From Enoplolaimus lenunculus (Eukaryota > Nematoda > Enoplea > Enoplida > Thoracostomopsidae), in contig JASANG010003810.1 of NCBI GenBank assembly GCA_030248215.1, positions 496,001 to 560,000 of the forward strand: a DNA stretch of 64,000 nt, read 5' to 3'. Position numbers and translations under genes: made by a program. The notes beneath the pieces are model-generated. The model searched no databases, was not told the DNA's origin, and saw nothing but the letters and a program-made list of their open reading frames with translations. Positions 1 through 11,400 of this stretch are shown one piece after another; position 1 is the stretch's first letter, and every line of letters begins with the position of its first letter.

Positions 1-241
1 ACCCTTTCTCACATAGAGATGTCTATGGGCAACTCAGCGCCAGTGTATATACGTTAAATAATATATATCGCACAGTGTTCAACAATTATTGCAACACGTA
101 TACATAGTGGGCACGAGCGTCCAGCTCATGTAGTTGAGTGGTGATGGTAAACGCCTTCCACTCCAGTCGCTGGAGTTTTGAATCCTAGCATAAAAGTTGG
201 TCTCCGATGAAATTGAGAAAATCCGTGTGATAAAGGGTTAA
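1..241 (+). mobile_element. TTAA-tRNA element (piggyBac-like ends, tRNA-like core)
   Basis: Starts with ACCCTTTCTCACAT (the leading TTA lies outside the window) and ends with a diverged AAAGGGTTAA, so the ends are inverted repeats. The core has an A-box-like stretch at 131-147 (TAGTTGAGTGGTGATGG) and a decayed B box near 171-185. It is homologous along its length to the copies at 45730, 46939 and 56303. An old copy. Confidence 0.8.
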
Positions 242-629
242 ATATCCGTTTTCCATCTATGTTATATGATCCCTCTATCAATTTTCAGTATTTTTACAAC
301 CCATCCTGCCGCGCACTATTTTGTCAAATTTCTTCAATAATATCAATGGATACGATCCCTAAACATCCAAAACATACTTACACGTCTACGTTCGCCCCCA
401 CAAGTTAAATTTTAACGCATCTGAAATGAATAAACACTGTTTACAAAGCCATTCACAAAGGTGTACAGTCGAAAAACGCAACTTTACAGCAAAATTTTTC
501 AAACTTTCTTTAAAATTTCACTTCGACAAATACTTTGAATCATCGCAAATACAGATAAAAAGTTAACGCAAGCTACAAAGCATCTTAAGCTCTCAAATAA
601 CACTCTGAATACATAATACCAAGGGCCTA

Positions 630-826
630 CACTGCAAAAAAATGGTGATTCAAATTGAATCTTTCCGAAATAGGCCTTCCCGGACTACACAAACTGTGTC
701 AAATTCGACTCTTTCAGAATCAAATTCGGCTCAGAGTCGCTAAATGAGTCGAATTTGACTCAGTTTGTATAGTCCCGAAAAGCCTATTTCGGACAGAGTC
801 AATTTGACTCACCAATTTTTACAGTG
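630..826. mobile_element. CACTG-1 MITE (mariner-like, TA-flanked)
   Basis: Terminal inverted repeats CACTGCAAAAAAATGGTGA and its complement ending in CAGTG, flanked by TA on both sides (628-629 and 827-828). Sub-terminal GAGTCAAATT/AATTTGACTC motifs recur inside. About 200 bp with no coding potential. TA target and CACTG ends suggest Tc1/mariner mobilisation. Confidence 0.85.
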
Positions 827-828
827 TA

Positions 829-1313
829 AAAAGGGAGATTACAAGTCACCATCTGTCTTTTTGTCTTGGTAAGTAAGTAACCCCGTTTCCAAAATATTAG
901 CTACACAACATATATAATACACAACAAAATATAGAAATAAACAAACTGCTAAGAACAGAAGAGAATCAACATAGGATACTGACTTAGAAACGTGAGACAG
1001 AGCATAAGCTGAAAGCAGCAAACTACAAATATACGTTAGGTACAAAACTAAACGGAGGGGTTCCCCAGCCCTCTAAATTTTTTTGACCCCCTACTAAAGA
1101 TTTCGTCTAAGCTCTGTAAGAATGTGAGACATGCTTGTCCGTTACCAGTGCACAAGCAATATAGGTAATATATTGCACTGTATGTATATACATATGCTTG
1201 CCGGCAGGATACAAGTTTAACATATAATCGACAACGAAAGCAGTTGAAGATGCGGGCTGAGTGGCGCACTGGTACAGCGTTCGAAGCATCCGTAAGCTGC
1301 GAGCATGGTGCAA
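829..1313. other. no gene recognised
   Basis: AT-rich unique-looking sequence. Around 1255-1300 a stretch resembling a tRNA A box (GGCTGAGTGGCGCACTGG) is present, but no convincing B box follows. I see no exon or RNA gene. Confidence 0.5.
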
Positions 1314-1698
1314 CCGGAATTACAATTTACGCGAACCGGAATTTAAAAAAACACCGGACACGGCACCGAAACCTGACAACGAAAAATTCATTTTAAGTTT
1401 CTTTTTTGATTAATGATGTACAACCCTAGTTAACGATATGTATTCACTTTATCTACTGTATTTTAGATTTTCATAATCCACCGAAGCGAAATCTACTTTC
1501 GATGGTTTATTTTAAGCGATTGTCAAGGGTTATATACTACTATAATAATGAAATCTTTTTAATTTTTATCGTCATTTTTAGTAAAATATCTTAAGTTCCA
1601 CCGACCAAAATTTAATACCGAATTTTTTATTCCGGTAAAAATTTACCGAAACAGGAAGGTTAACAAAATGCCGGAACTGTAATTCCGGTTGCGCCCTG
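1314..1698. mobile_element. CAGGG hAT-like MITE, copy 1
   Basis: Ends CATGGTGCAACCGGAATT and AATTCCGGTTGCGCCCTG form an inverted repeat. The 8 bp outside are GCTGCGAG and GCTGAAAG (6 of 8 match), as hAT insertion would leave. It is homologous throughout to the cleaner copy at 4742-5106. Confidence 0.8.
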
Positions 1699-1883
1699 GC
1701 TGAAAGAGTTCGAGCCACCATCCGTATGCCTCCTTTTTCAGACTTGGTACAAGGTCGGCAATTTCGGCATTAAATTTACCGGAACCGGAAGGTAAAAAAT
1801 GCTGGAACCGGAATTCCGGTTGCACCAAGGCTGACAGAGTTCGAGCCACCATCCATATGCCTTCTTTTTCAGACTTGGTACAA
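1683..1883. repeat. 131-bp tandem duplication beside hAT-like end
   Basis: The segment GAGTTCGAGCCACCATCC... occurs at about 1707 and 1838, and both copies are preceded by a hAT-like right end (ATTCCGGTTGC at 1683 and 1814). Element end and flank were therefore duplicated together. Confidence 0.75.
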
Positions 1884-2201
1884 GTTCCGGACGCACCTAT
1901 ATTTACACTGACCAGTTTTACCACCTAAACAGCGTAAAATTGACTACTGTGACCCCCCAAATCTTTTTATCCGTTTTAAGTAAGTAGGAACAAACCACGG
2001 GGCGAATGCTCAAGCTTAATGACAATCAAATAAGCAATTAATTTGCTATATTTTTCTCATTATTCATTAATCCTTAACATTTTTAGTATTAATTAACTCA
2101 GTGACCCAGAACACAAAAGTATTAACAATGATTGCGACCAACGAAAACCAATGTAACCTAATGTACATCATATACCACACATGCTTATATTTAATTATCA
2201 G
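1884..2201. other. no gene recognised
   Basis: AT-rich sequence with no recognised exon, repeat or RNA. Confidence 0.5.
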
Positions 2202-2310
2202 AGGCGGATTCAAAAATTTCTTGACGGAGGGGCGAGCGGGCTGGCAAATGTTATGACACACAAAAAGTGTAAGGTAGAGGGGACCTCATCATTTTATCGC
2301 CATAAAAGTT
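2202..2310 (+). repeat. GGATTCA interspersed repeat (unclassified)
   Basis: Shares GGCGGATTCA.AAATTTCTTGACGG, GCAAATGTTATGA and GTAAGGTAG..CATCATTTTATCG with segments at 35057, 40735, 46003 (reverse), 49548 and 58489. Ends are ill-defined and no TIR is certain. Confidence 0.65.
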
Positions 2311-2339
2311 TCTGAGGGCGAATAATTGTAACGTATATG

Positions 2340-2475
2340 TGACATGCGAATGCAAAAAGACAATATAAACCTCATGCTGACGGTAGACATCGGCAACCGC
2401 ATGGACCCACAGCCGACAGATTCTCAGTCCAGTGCGCTTACCACTGAGCCACGCTGCGTCACAATCAACTGCATG
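2340..2475 (-). repeat. tRNA-like SINE fragment
   Basis: On the minus strand GCGTGGCTCAGTGGTAAGCG looks like a tRNA D-arm/A box, followed at roughly tRNA spacing by GCTGTGGGTCCATGC, a poor B box. The acceptor stem does not close, so this is a decayed SINE or tRNA pseudogene rather than a working tRNA. Confidence 0.4.
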
Positions 2476-2667
2476 GTTTTTGTGTTTTGTATACCTTACA
2501 AGAACCTCAACATCACACACACATGCATCTTGATTCTTCCATGTTTCTACTGCTTCTCTTTATATGAAAACACACTACATATGCATCAGCGCTTTACCAA
2601 AGTGCTGCATCACCATGACGTTTCGCTTGCACCTAAAAACTTTTTGCCAAGCCCACTTTGTGAGGCT

Positions 2668-2997
2668 CATACCGCCGTCTGAGTCTCATAAATCGGTCTC
2701 CGGCTCCAACCACCGGTCCCTCAATCGAAAATTTTCACATTACCATCTATCTACAGATAACTATAATTACGTCAGCAAATCTGGTTATTACATAGGAGTG
2801 CGCATAGCAACAACTACTACTAACTTCAAAAGGCCCATACCGCCGTCTGAGTCTCATAAATCGGTCTCTGGCTGCAACCACCGGTCCCTCAATCGAAATT
2901 TTACACATTACCATCTATCTACAGATAACTATAATTACGTCAGCAAATCTGGTTATTACATAGGCGTGCGCATAGCAACAACTACTACTACTAACTC
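2668..2997 (+). repeat. 168-bp tandem duplication, frame-preserving
   Basis: Two near-identical units (2668-2835 and 2836-2997). The unit is 56 codons, so the plus-strand reading frame 2564-3010 passes through both copies and would encode a duplicated 56-residue segment (SESHKSVSG...NHRSLNR). I recognise no protein family and no splice context; coding status is doubtful. Confidence 0.75.
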
Positions 2998-3489
2998 AAC
3001 TTATAAATAAGTGAGAATATACCTACCGAGAATATAGCGGTGATAAAGCCAAGACATTATTTCAAAAGCTGTACAACTTTATTCAAAGCCGGTTTCGGTG
3101 TAAACGTACCTTTTTTTCGCTCCCAAAATTTTGCAGGGTATGTTTCTTATCGCCTTTTCTATGCACCCAGGTATATATTACCTATATATAGCACAGAATA
3201 CTCAATGCATACTAAAAATAACCATGGTGATAAAGATTATAATAGACAGATAACCTGGTGCAAATACTAACTAGTAAATAAGCTAACAGGCTTAATAGTG
3301 CATATATATAACTATAAACACAAATATTATTAACTAATTGTATATTCAAAACCAGCTTGGTACAACAGCGAACCTGTTGCGAAACAAATTTCTGGCGAGG
3401 TTGGGTTGGGCGATACGGATGTTTCGGACGTCCGCATCCGCAATTGCATTATAAAGTATAAACTATCACGTGAATATTATCAATTCGAT

Positions 3490-3680
3490 CTGAGATGTAA
3501 TTTCAAGCTCGAATTTGAACCGCCGGGGCCCCAGTCTCACGAATGGGACAGTTTAATCATCACAACTCAGCTGTCGGAGCTTGACGCTCGAGCCACAAAA
3601 CGGTTCTCACGTCATGTGGTCATCTTACACTCTCTACATACACGTAACAATCATTCAATACTGAGCAATGTATATCTAAT
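3490..3680 (-). mobile_element. decayed TTAA-tRNA element
   Basis: CATCACAACTCAGCTGTCGG followed by AGCTTGACGCTCGAGCC and TCTCACGTCATGTGGT match the minus-oriented core of the 45730 copy. The terminal repeats are gone. Confidence 0.6.
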
Positions 3681-3714
3681 GCTCGTATGCTATTTGTATT
3701 TCGTTGATTATCTT

Positions 3715-3885
3715 TATATGAAAGCTGGAACGCCCAACATACGTATTTGGAGCAACTTTCCAGCATTACTTTGCTTACATTGAATCCTTAAAACATAAAC
3801 GTGATTTTTCTATGAAAAGAAAATCTGCGTGAAGATGTTTGTGCGCTCGGTAACTTTTGCGCATTGCGCAAAACCGGATGCCTAG
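3715..3885 (+). repeat. CTGGAACGCCC interspersed repeat
   Basis: AAGCTGGAACGCCCAACATA, then ACTTTCCAGCATTACTTTG, then GCGCATTGCGCAAAA. The same order is found reversed at 30505-30680 and 59190-59375. Partial copies lie at 6770, 26797 and 61158. Family type unknown. Confidence 0.7.
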
Positions 3886-4741
3886 TATACTCTATGCGGG
3901 AAACGGTTAATGTATAATGGCTTTAGCTCCGAATGGGCTTCCCGGACGAGTAGAGGAGCGGATCCAGTTATCACGAATCCCACCACCGCTTGCTGTCTGA
4001 CCCCTTTACCTTTATGGAATAAAGCAGTTGTTTACTACTTAGTTGATTTTTTTGCATATTTATAAAACAGGTTTAGTATGCAAGTGCCTAATTAACATAA
4101 GCTTAGAGTTCCATTACAATTTCATGTACAATAATTGTACAAACGTATCCATTGTTCTCGGCGCGACAACTTCCCTCAACACCTGCCACATTGCTTGAAA
4201 ATCAGTCCACGCCATTCCAGTTTAACCAGTTAAATTTGTTCTACGTACCTCAAATACACCAGTTTTGTATTTAAAACCATTTTTTTTTAAATTAGAAATA
4301 CTAAACTTCATACGTTTAAATCAAAACCTTTTAACTTTAATTACATAGCTAAATCCTTAATATCGATTAGGCTGCAATTTACTCGTTACAATAATTTACG
4401 CAAGTACGAAACCGATTAAAACATTTTAGTTTCCGGGCATTTAAATCTAAAATATACCCAACTTACGTACCGAGTTGCACTTAAAACATTCCAAGTAATG
4501 GCGTACCGGATAGCCTGGATTGCCGAGAAAACGGTTAACTGGTTTTTGAGATACATTTTGGCAAAGCGCTAACAACAGTTCAATAAAGCATTGAATCTAT
4601 CTGGCAGTAACGAATGCCGATTGGATGAAAGCGCAACACCCATGGTCCACTTCTCGCTATGGTTTTTGCTCCAACCGCAAATAAATAAATACCTGCATGC
4701 ATAACATGTACACAATAAATATATTATACGTACATATATAC
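3886..4741. other. no gene recognised
   Basis: AT-rich intergenic sequence. I see no exon, RNA gene or clear repeat. Confidence 0.5.
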
Positions 4742-5106
4742 CAGGGTGCAACCGAAATTACAATTTACCGCAACCGGAATTTGAAAAAATTACGAACAAT
4801 TCGTTTTAATTTCCTTTTTTGCACTATTATTGGTGAAAGAACCCTAGTTAGAGATAGACATAGTGCTGTATTTTAGATTTTCATAATCCACGGAAGCGCA
4901 ATCTACCTTCGATGGTTTATTGTCGGCGATTCTCATGGTTTATACACTATGCTAACGAAATTTATTCAATTTTTTTTCGTCATTTTGTAGTAACATATCT
5001 TAATTTTCACCGATCAAAATTTAATGCCGGAATTTTGAATTCCCGTAAAATTTACCGCAACCGGAAGTTGAAAAAATGCCGGAACCGGAATTTCGGATGC
5101 ACCCTG
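4742..5106. mobile_element. CAGGG hAT-like MITE, copy 2, exact 8-bp TSD
   Basis: 365 bp running from CAGGGTGCAACCGAAATT to GGATGCACCCTG. Flanked by an exact 8-bp direct repeat ATATATAC (4734-4741 and 5107-5114). CAGGG termini plus an 8-bp duplication are hAT hallmarks. No transposase frame. Homologous to 1314-1698. Confidence 0.9.
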
Positions 5107-7277
5107 ATATATACATATACAGATATATACGTATAACTGTAGCGAATGCCGAGGCAAGAGAAAGGCACCACATACAACAAATAATAAAAACAATCGGGAC
5201 AGAAGAATGATCACAAAAAATGACGGAAACTTTTGGTCCACAACAATTAATTCCAGGAAGCTCCCGTGTGTTCTGAGGTGATCCTATCAACTTACCGAAG
5301 TCAGTACGTAAATTAGTTGTTGGATTCGCCGCATTTATTTGAATCGCGAGTCGTAAAAATTAATGAATTAATTCATACTTACCACCTACGGTTAGTGTTT
5401 TCTCCAATGTTTTCGACAAATCACGATTCGACAACAACGATTCTGTTCTATTCTACATTCAATTACACAACTGGTAAAGTGGAGTGGCCCACAAATAGAG
5501 ATCGACCGGAAATCTGGTTCCGGTTTAATGTCAAGCAAACAAGCGGCATTTGTATCCGGTTCCATAATAAACTTACCAGATACCGGATGTTTGCGGTTGT
5601 GGTCCTGAATATTATAAAAACTGTTTGTTAACGAAGTGAAAGCAGAAAAATATCCAAGCTAAACAACTAATTTTATTTATACCAGTAAACTCTCTATGTT
5701 GACACGACTCAAATACTACCAACAGTTGAGAAACTTAGATGTTATATCCGGTTGCCATCGCTTCCGACAACAATTTACTATCCAGCTCCTGTTTTGGTCT
5801 CACGAAAAGTTAATATCCGGTCGCTCCATCCCTGCCCATTAACCAACGACATGGTGTGCCAGCCACCCTTCGTTGCAGGTTTGTTTCTAAACTCAATCGT
5901 ACGACTAAAACAAACACAACACGAGATCGACCCGAAACAACTAAAAAATAATCACAACATAAAAACATCGTAGACAAGAACAAGGCATAGATAAGCAATT
6001 CATGAGCTTGACCAGTGCAGATAATAAATAAATAAAAATATTAAACACAATTATATAATATTAAACATAAAATATGAATATATTGTGTCTCGTGTGCTGA
6101 ACACTTACCCGAGTTGGCACCGGGTTGTAGTCCAACCGCTAATTTTTATTCGCAACAGGCAGAACAACTACTGGCAGAAAACACCACCATTTATCCAATG
6201 ATATTGCAACAAAAATCATGTTTATGTTCATTGTTATCCAATCGGATCCCATTTGCTTTCCCCAAGTTGTTCTGTTTGCGTCGACCAGCTGTTGGCGTTG
6301 GAGACATTCAGGTGCCAGCTTGAACCAATATGTGTTCACAGCACGACACGACATATAACGATATTCACTGATACCTCTCTACACATATATGATTGAATGC
6401 GACTGACATTGTGTAATATTTTTACCATTAAAAACCTATGGCAATTTGTCCCACTAGACACGATACGTTATTCGTAGAAATTATCAGTCACAAATACAAC
6501 TAGTCACAGTGGTTGCAACAGATGCAACCCCGCCATCTTGTAGCGTGATATACCTGATGGGGGGTGATGGAACCGATATGTCATCAAACTCCTGACTGGA
6601 GAATACACGTCGCAAATTAAAACGTTTTACATAAGGCAAACTTTAGAAGACAGTCTAAACATAGCATACAACGGGAGAGAACTCGTTGGAGCAAAAAATG
6701 TTCTACTTAGAACTTTACAAAAATCATATTAACTAATTTGAATACAATACACGAACGTCAATCTACTAGAACGTTGACCAAAATACGTATGTGGGGCGTT
6801 CCAGTTTTAATATTACAGATGTATTCTTATAACCAAATTCAAACCGTCTAAAATACAACAATATCTAAGACTTACCCGAATATAATTCTCCCGAAATCAA
6901 AATAGTTAAAAACCATCGAATAGGATCAGTCGCATCCAAACTGAACATAAAAACATTAAAGCAACTAATAAAACTAAATCTATATACAACTTTCCCAATA
7001 TTCCATAAGTACACAATTCAAGCCAAAATTGCCAGCAAAAAATCAAATTATCCAAAATTCATACCTTAAACATCTTCAAACGATTCTATTTCAATCGTGG
7101 CTGGATATCAGCAAACGATTACTAAACGAAAATTAATTCAAATTCAAGAAATAGCTTAATCTTGGATACATACGCATTTAAAATAAAATCGACCAGTCGT
7201 CATAACTACATGTATTGACTGAAGCTCGAACACACTTAAGCAATTATGCTAATATGCAAATTAGTTAATAGCTGACT

Positions 7278-7503
7278 ATTCATTTATCGGTTTTGAAGGT
7301 TTGTAAACAATTTATTCAGATTGCTAGAACCCAAAAACTCTTCATTTACCCTTATAATTAGTGAAATAATTTAAAAAGTTATAATTTAGGCTTATCAATT
7401 AAGCTTACAAGCAAATGACCTATTAGATAACCATTCAATTATCGGTTTTGAAGGTTTCCAGACAATTTAATCAGATTCCTAGCACCCAAAAACCTTTATT
7501 TCT
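7278..7503. repeat. diverged direct duplication
   Basis: Segments at 7278-7350 and 7433-7503 share ATCGGTTTTGAAGGTTT and ACCCAAAAAC in order, about 155 bp apart. Likely an old local duplication. Confidence 0.65.
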
Positions 7504-7714
7504 GAAATTAGATTGCTTGTAACCCTAATACTTAATTGATGATGATTCCAACTTTAGTACACCATGCTTAAAAACAGATAGGATATATACTACACTACAT
7601 CATTATATAAAGACTTATACCCTTCGCTCAATAAAACAAATTCTAGATATAGATAAATCATTTGATATGTTTTAATATGATGAAACTCCTGTAGTTGAAA
7701 CTAAATGCGAAAAT

Positions 7715-7812
7715 TGTGCTGGACTTCAAACCTCACCATTCGCTTGTTTGAAATCTACAAGACCAATAATCAACAGGTGTTTGATGCAGAACACATCTGA
7801 GAATACGGGCAA
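7715..7812 (+). mobile_element. TCTCAAATG-family fragment (right half)
   Basis: TTCAAACCTCACCATTCGC and ACATCTGAGAATACGGGC match the right half of the fuller copy at 49952-50172. The left half is missing. Confidence 0.6.
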
Positions 7813-8419
7813 ACTTCCTAACAAAACAATACATTCCACGACTTTATATGAATACACGAATTAAAGCCTTCGAATTAAACAGATAGTCCAGAAGTTTTAA
7901 ATTTCTATTATAGCTGTATGATATTTGAAGCTTTCTCAATATTGGGACCTAAAACATTTTCTTAAATATTTGTAAAATGCAGGTACAAAAAGTTTTCCGT
8001 CTCTTTAATCCAAACAACCTGCCGATTTAGCAACAAAAACATAAATAGAACAATTTTAAATAAGAATACTTCCGATGCATGATATGTTTGAAATAAATCA
8101 CAGCCCACGTGGACGGGAATAATGATACAATATTGATACATACTGAAATTGTACAAATAAGTATTTCATTACCTGCACGCACGCACGGCTTCTGAAATAA
8201 TACGTACAAATTTTCAATTGAGGAGACTAACTAGAGCATTACTTTCAGAATTTTTTAACACGAAACTGTTTTAAATTCTTGTAAAGTCGTCCGCAAATTT
8301 TGTGCTACGCGTGAGAAGAGGAGAATATATCCGCATGGCGGGCGACGCCCATTTTACAACTGTAGAATCGCTGTCCTGTCAATAAACTTGTCCCAAGGTA
8401 GCCCGTTACTAATCTAACC

Positions 8420-11400
8420 TCACCTATTCCAACCTGGATTTACCCACCCACCAAACGCCGTTTCCAGCATTTGGGCTACTGCAATCGTAATCCGATCATT
8501 TCCATGAGCCGACACAACTTGCACACCCAGAGGAAGTCCCTCTGTAGTCGACAGTCCTAACGGGACTTGGGTAACCGGAAGTGAACAGGTATTGAACAAT
8601 GCAGTATAGACAGCGTTAAACGGCATACATGCAGACTCATTATGATACAACGCTGTGGTAGGATGGGGTGGAAAAAATAACACTCCGTTTTCCAAAAGTG
8701 TTGTCATTTGTCTTTCGAGCTTTTCACGTTCCGCTTTAATTTTTGCTGAATATTTCCCGTTCGTTTTCCCAATAATACGATGCTGAAAGTTTGAAACATA
8801 CATATACGACAGGTGGACATTTAGCGAAGGGACTCGCAAGCCCTCAAATAATTTTTAGTTCCCGTCCCGAAAAACAAATTGACTAAGTTTAAATATGCAA
8901 AAGTGATAAAATAAATCCTTTAAGTTCAAAACCTTTAGTACCCTGGATTCAAAATTAAATTTTCCAAAAAACCAACTGACTTTAAATTTTGAATTATAAA
9001 AACCTTTAAACCTTTTACTATAAATTCAAACATTATCTTAATTTCCAACCAAAGCATGTCAACTTCTGATTCTGAAAATAGTACAGCCACTTCACTAACC
9101 TGTAAGCGCTCAAACAACGCTAACCCGGTCGCAGGCAGAGTATGAGGCGATTTTCCAACAGCAATCTTGAGCGTTTCCAAAAACGGATTACAGTCTCCTC
9201 TATTATCAAGGATTTCTCTTGAAAACGCCGGACACGAAGGCTCGTCCATATCGTTTAGCCACATTTCAAGTGTTAGGTGAGCTCCTGGCAAATCAACACG
9301 TATCACTTCGACACCAATCACAGTTTCAATATATTGTACAACCTGCAATAACAACATCCGAAATTATCAATATAACCCGCTTTCCTTAAAAAGTTACCTG
9401 GTGTACGCATGATATTGTGCAAAATGCATTACGCTCTGTCTTAAAACCTGTCTCAAGTTGTATCCTACCTGGGGAAAAGCCAAACTTCTAAGATAAATGC
9501 CAAATCTATATTAAGATTAAGACGATTAATAGCTGTTACAATTATGGATCGTTAACAATAAAAAAATTTCAAATGCTCTGTGATGCGCCTTAGAGTAGGG
9601 TAAAGCGAATGTTGCGTTATGACGGGGTTAATGCATGACAATTTTGAGGGCTGGATCTAGCCAAAACAAATGTTTTAATACCAATCTGTGTAGCTGTTAA
9701 AAGAAAAAATTTCCAAAAAACAGAGGTGCACAAGGCACGCGGTTTCAAATGCCAAAAAACTAAAAAATTCAAATTAAATAAACTTACTCGAAGTAAGGCA
9801 TTTCTAATTTCTGGTTCTACAGGAAACACATAAGGCATTGTTATTTGCTCCATGTAGTAGAATTTTAATCGCTTTATTTCAACCTAAAACGAGTCAAGAA
9901 CAATGTCAAACATCATTTCCTTTTTAAAATGTACTGGATTGCTTAGATGATGCATTGAACAACACCTATTCCCAAGCTTAACCACCACAAGTCCAGCACA
10001 TATTCAGATCTATCACAACCTGCTCAGAGAAACGTAGCAAAAATACGACAACCGGAATTAAAACAAAAATGCTAGATGTGCCATCTAATTAGAAATATTT
10101 CGAAAAATACCAAAATACTGCATTCATTCTCAACCAACTAAATCTGTCCTGAAATTTTAACTTAATATTGAAATTAGCTAAATATTTTTGGTTGCTATTC
10201 TGAGCCCTGCTCGCTTAAAACTTACAGGTGTTTCAAGATTAAGACACTTGGATTGTTCTGGTCCTACAAGAACCTTGAGCATTGGCAACAGATCACAGGC
10301 ATAGCGACACATCGGCCCAGCCGTGTGCATTTGTTTTTGATAACCGTATGAGTGCGGATAGGTACCTACGTCTGATACTACACCTAAAATTAAATAAAGA
10401 AACCATAGGTCCAAACAACCAAAATTCTAGAACACAAGAAATATCCTTTTCACACATTAATGGTATTTGCTATGAAAATTTCGACTGCACTTAGCATGTG
10501 CTAATTTTTCTTATCAAGAACTTGCACTTTCAAGTTGCTCGTGTTGTACTTCATTTTCCATAACTGATTTCTACTCGTCTATTTCACGCAAAATGTTTTA
10601 TCAAGAAAAAATATTATAACAGCTTTAATTTTGATACGTTAAAACCTATAATACAGCACAAACAAAGACTACTTACATTTGGATGGCTTGTGCCCAAAGA
10701 CGCCATTGAAAAACGCCGGCATTCGTATGCTGCCACCAATATCGGAACCGAGGCCAACTACTGAGCCGCCAGCGGCAAGCAAACAACCTTCACCACCTAA
10801 AAGGGAAACAGTTGTACAGTCGGATTGCGGATTGGCATACGACTAAATTGTTAAACATACCACACAATTTTATACTGAATAATGTTAAGATAATATTTGA
10901 TAAACATAACATTGTTACACGACGTTTACTTATATACCTACTACTGTTATAGAACAGTTGCATGAATTATATAAATCAAATCAGTATAAAATCGCCTACC
11001 GGAGCTTCCACCAACTATACGCCGCGTATCATACGGATTTCGTGTTCGGCCATAAATACCATTATTTGATTCCCACCACATACAAACTTCAGAAACATTA
11101 GTGATTGCTAAACAGATTGCGCCGGCACGTTTCATATGTTTCACAACATCAGCATCTTCGGTTACACGAGTATTGCGCCTGCAATAGATTCCGGCGGTGC
11201 ATTTCATGCCTAAAATCACCAAAAGTTTCACTTGAACACACAATTACATAATATATCAAACTGCCATAAAGACAAACTGATCACACCAAAGTATGTAAGT
11301 TTTAAATAACATGCAATAAAAAACATGGAGGTTTAATATACATGAACAGCTGTTTTTCATGAAATAAGAAAGGAGCCATGAAATTAAACTAACATTTCGA

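Larger units (their letters stand above)
5107..8419. other. intergenic, mostly unique
   Basis: Downstream of the FAAH-like gene. I see no coding exon. It contains a diverged duplication (7278-7350 and 7433-7503), a TCTCAAATG-family fragment (7715-7812) and a CTGGAACGCCC fragment near 6770-6815. No confident polyadenylation signal for the minus-strand gene was found. Confidence 0.5.

Noticed and set aside
2395-2465. Functional tRNA gene on the minus strand
   Set aside because: The D-arm looks right but the T-arm is broken and no acceptor stem forms.
8420-8839. Terminal FAAH exon starting upstream of 8782
   Set aside because: Residues before 8782 do not fit the family and a good acceptor (AACTTTCAG) at 8783-8784 joins in phase with the previous exon.
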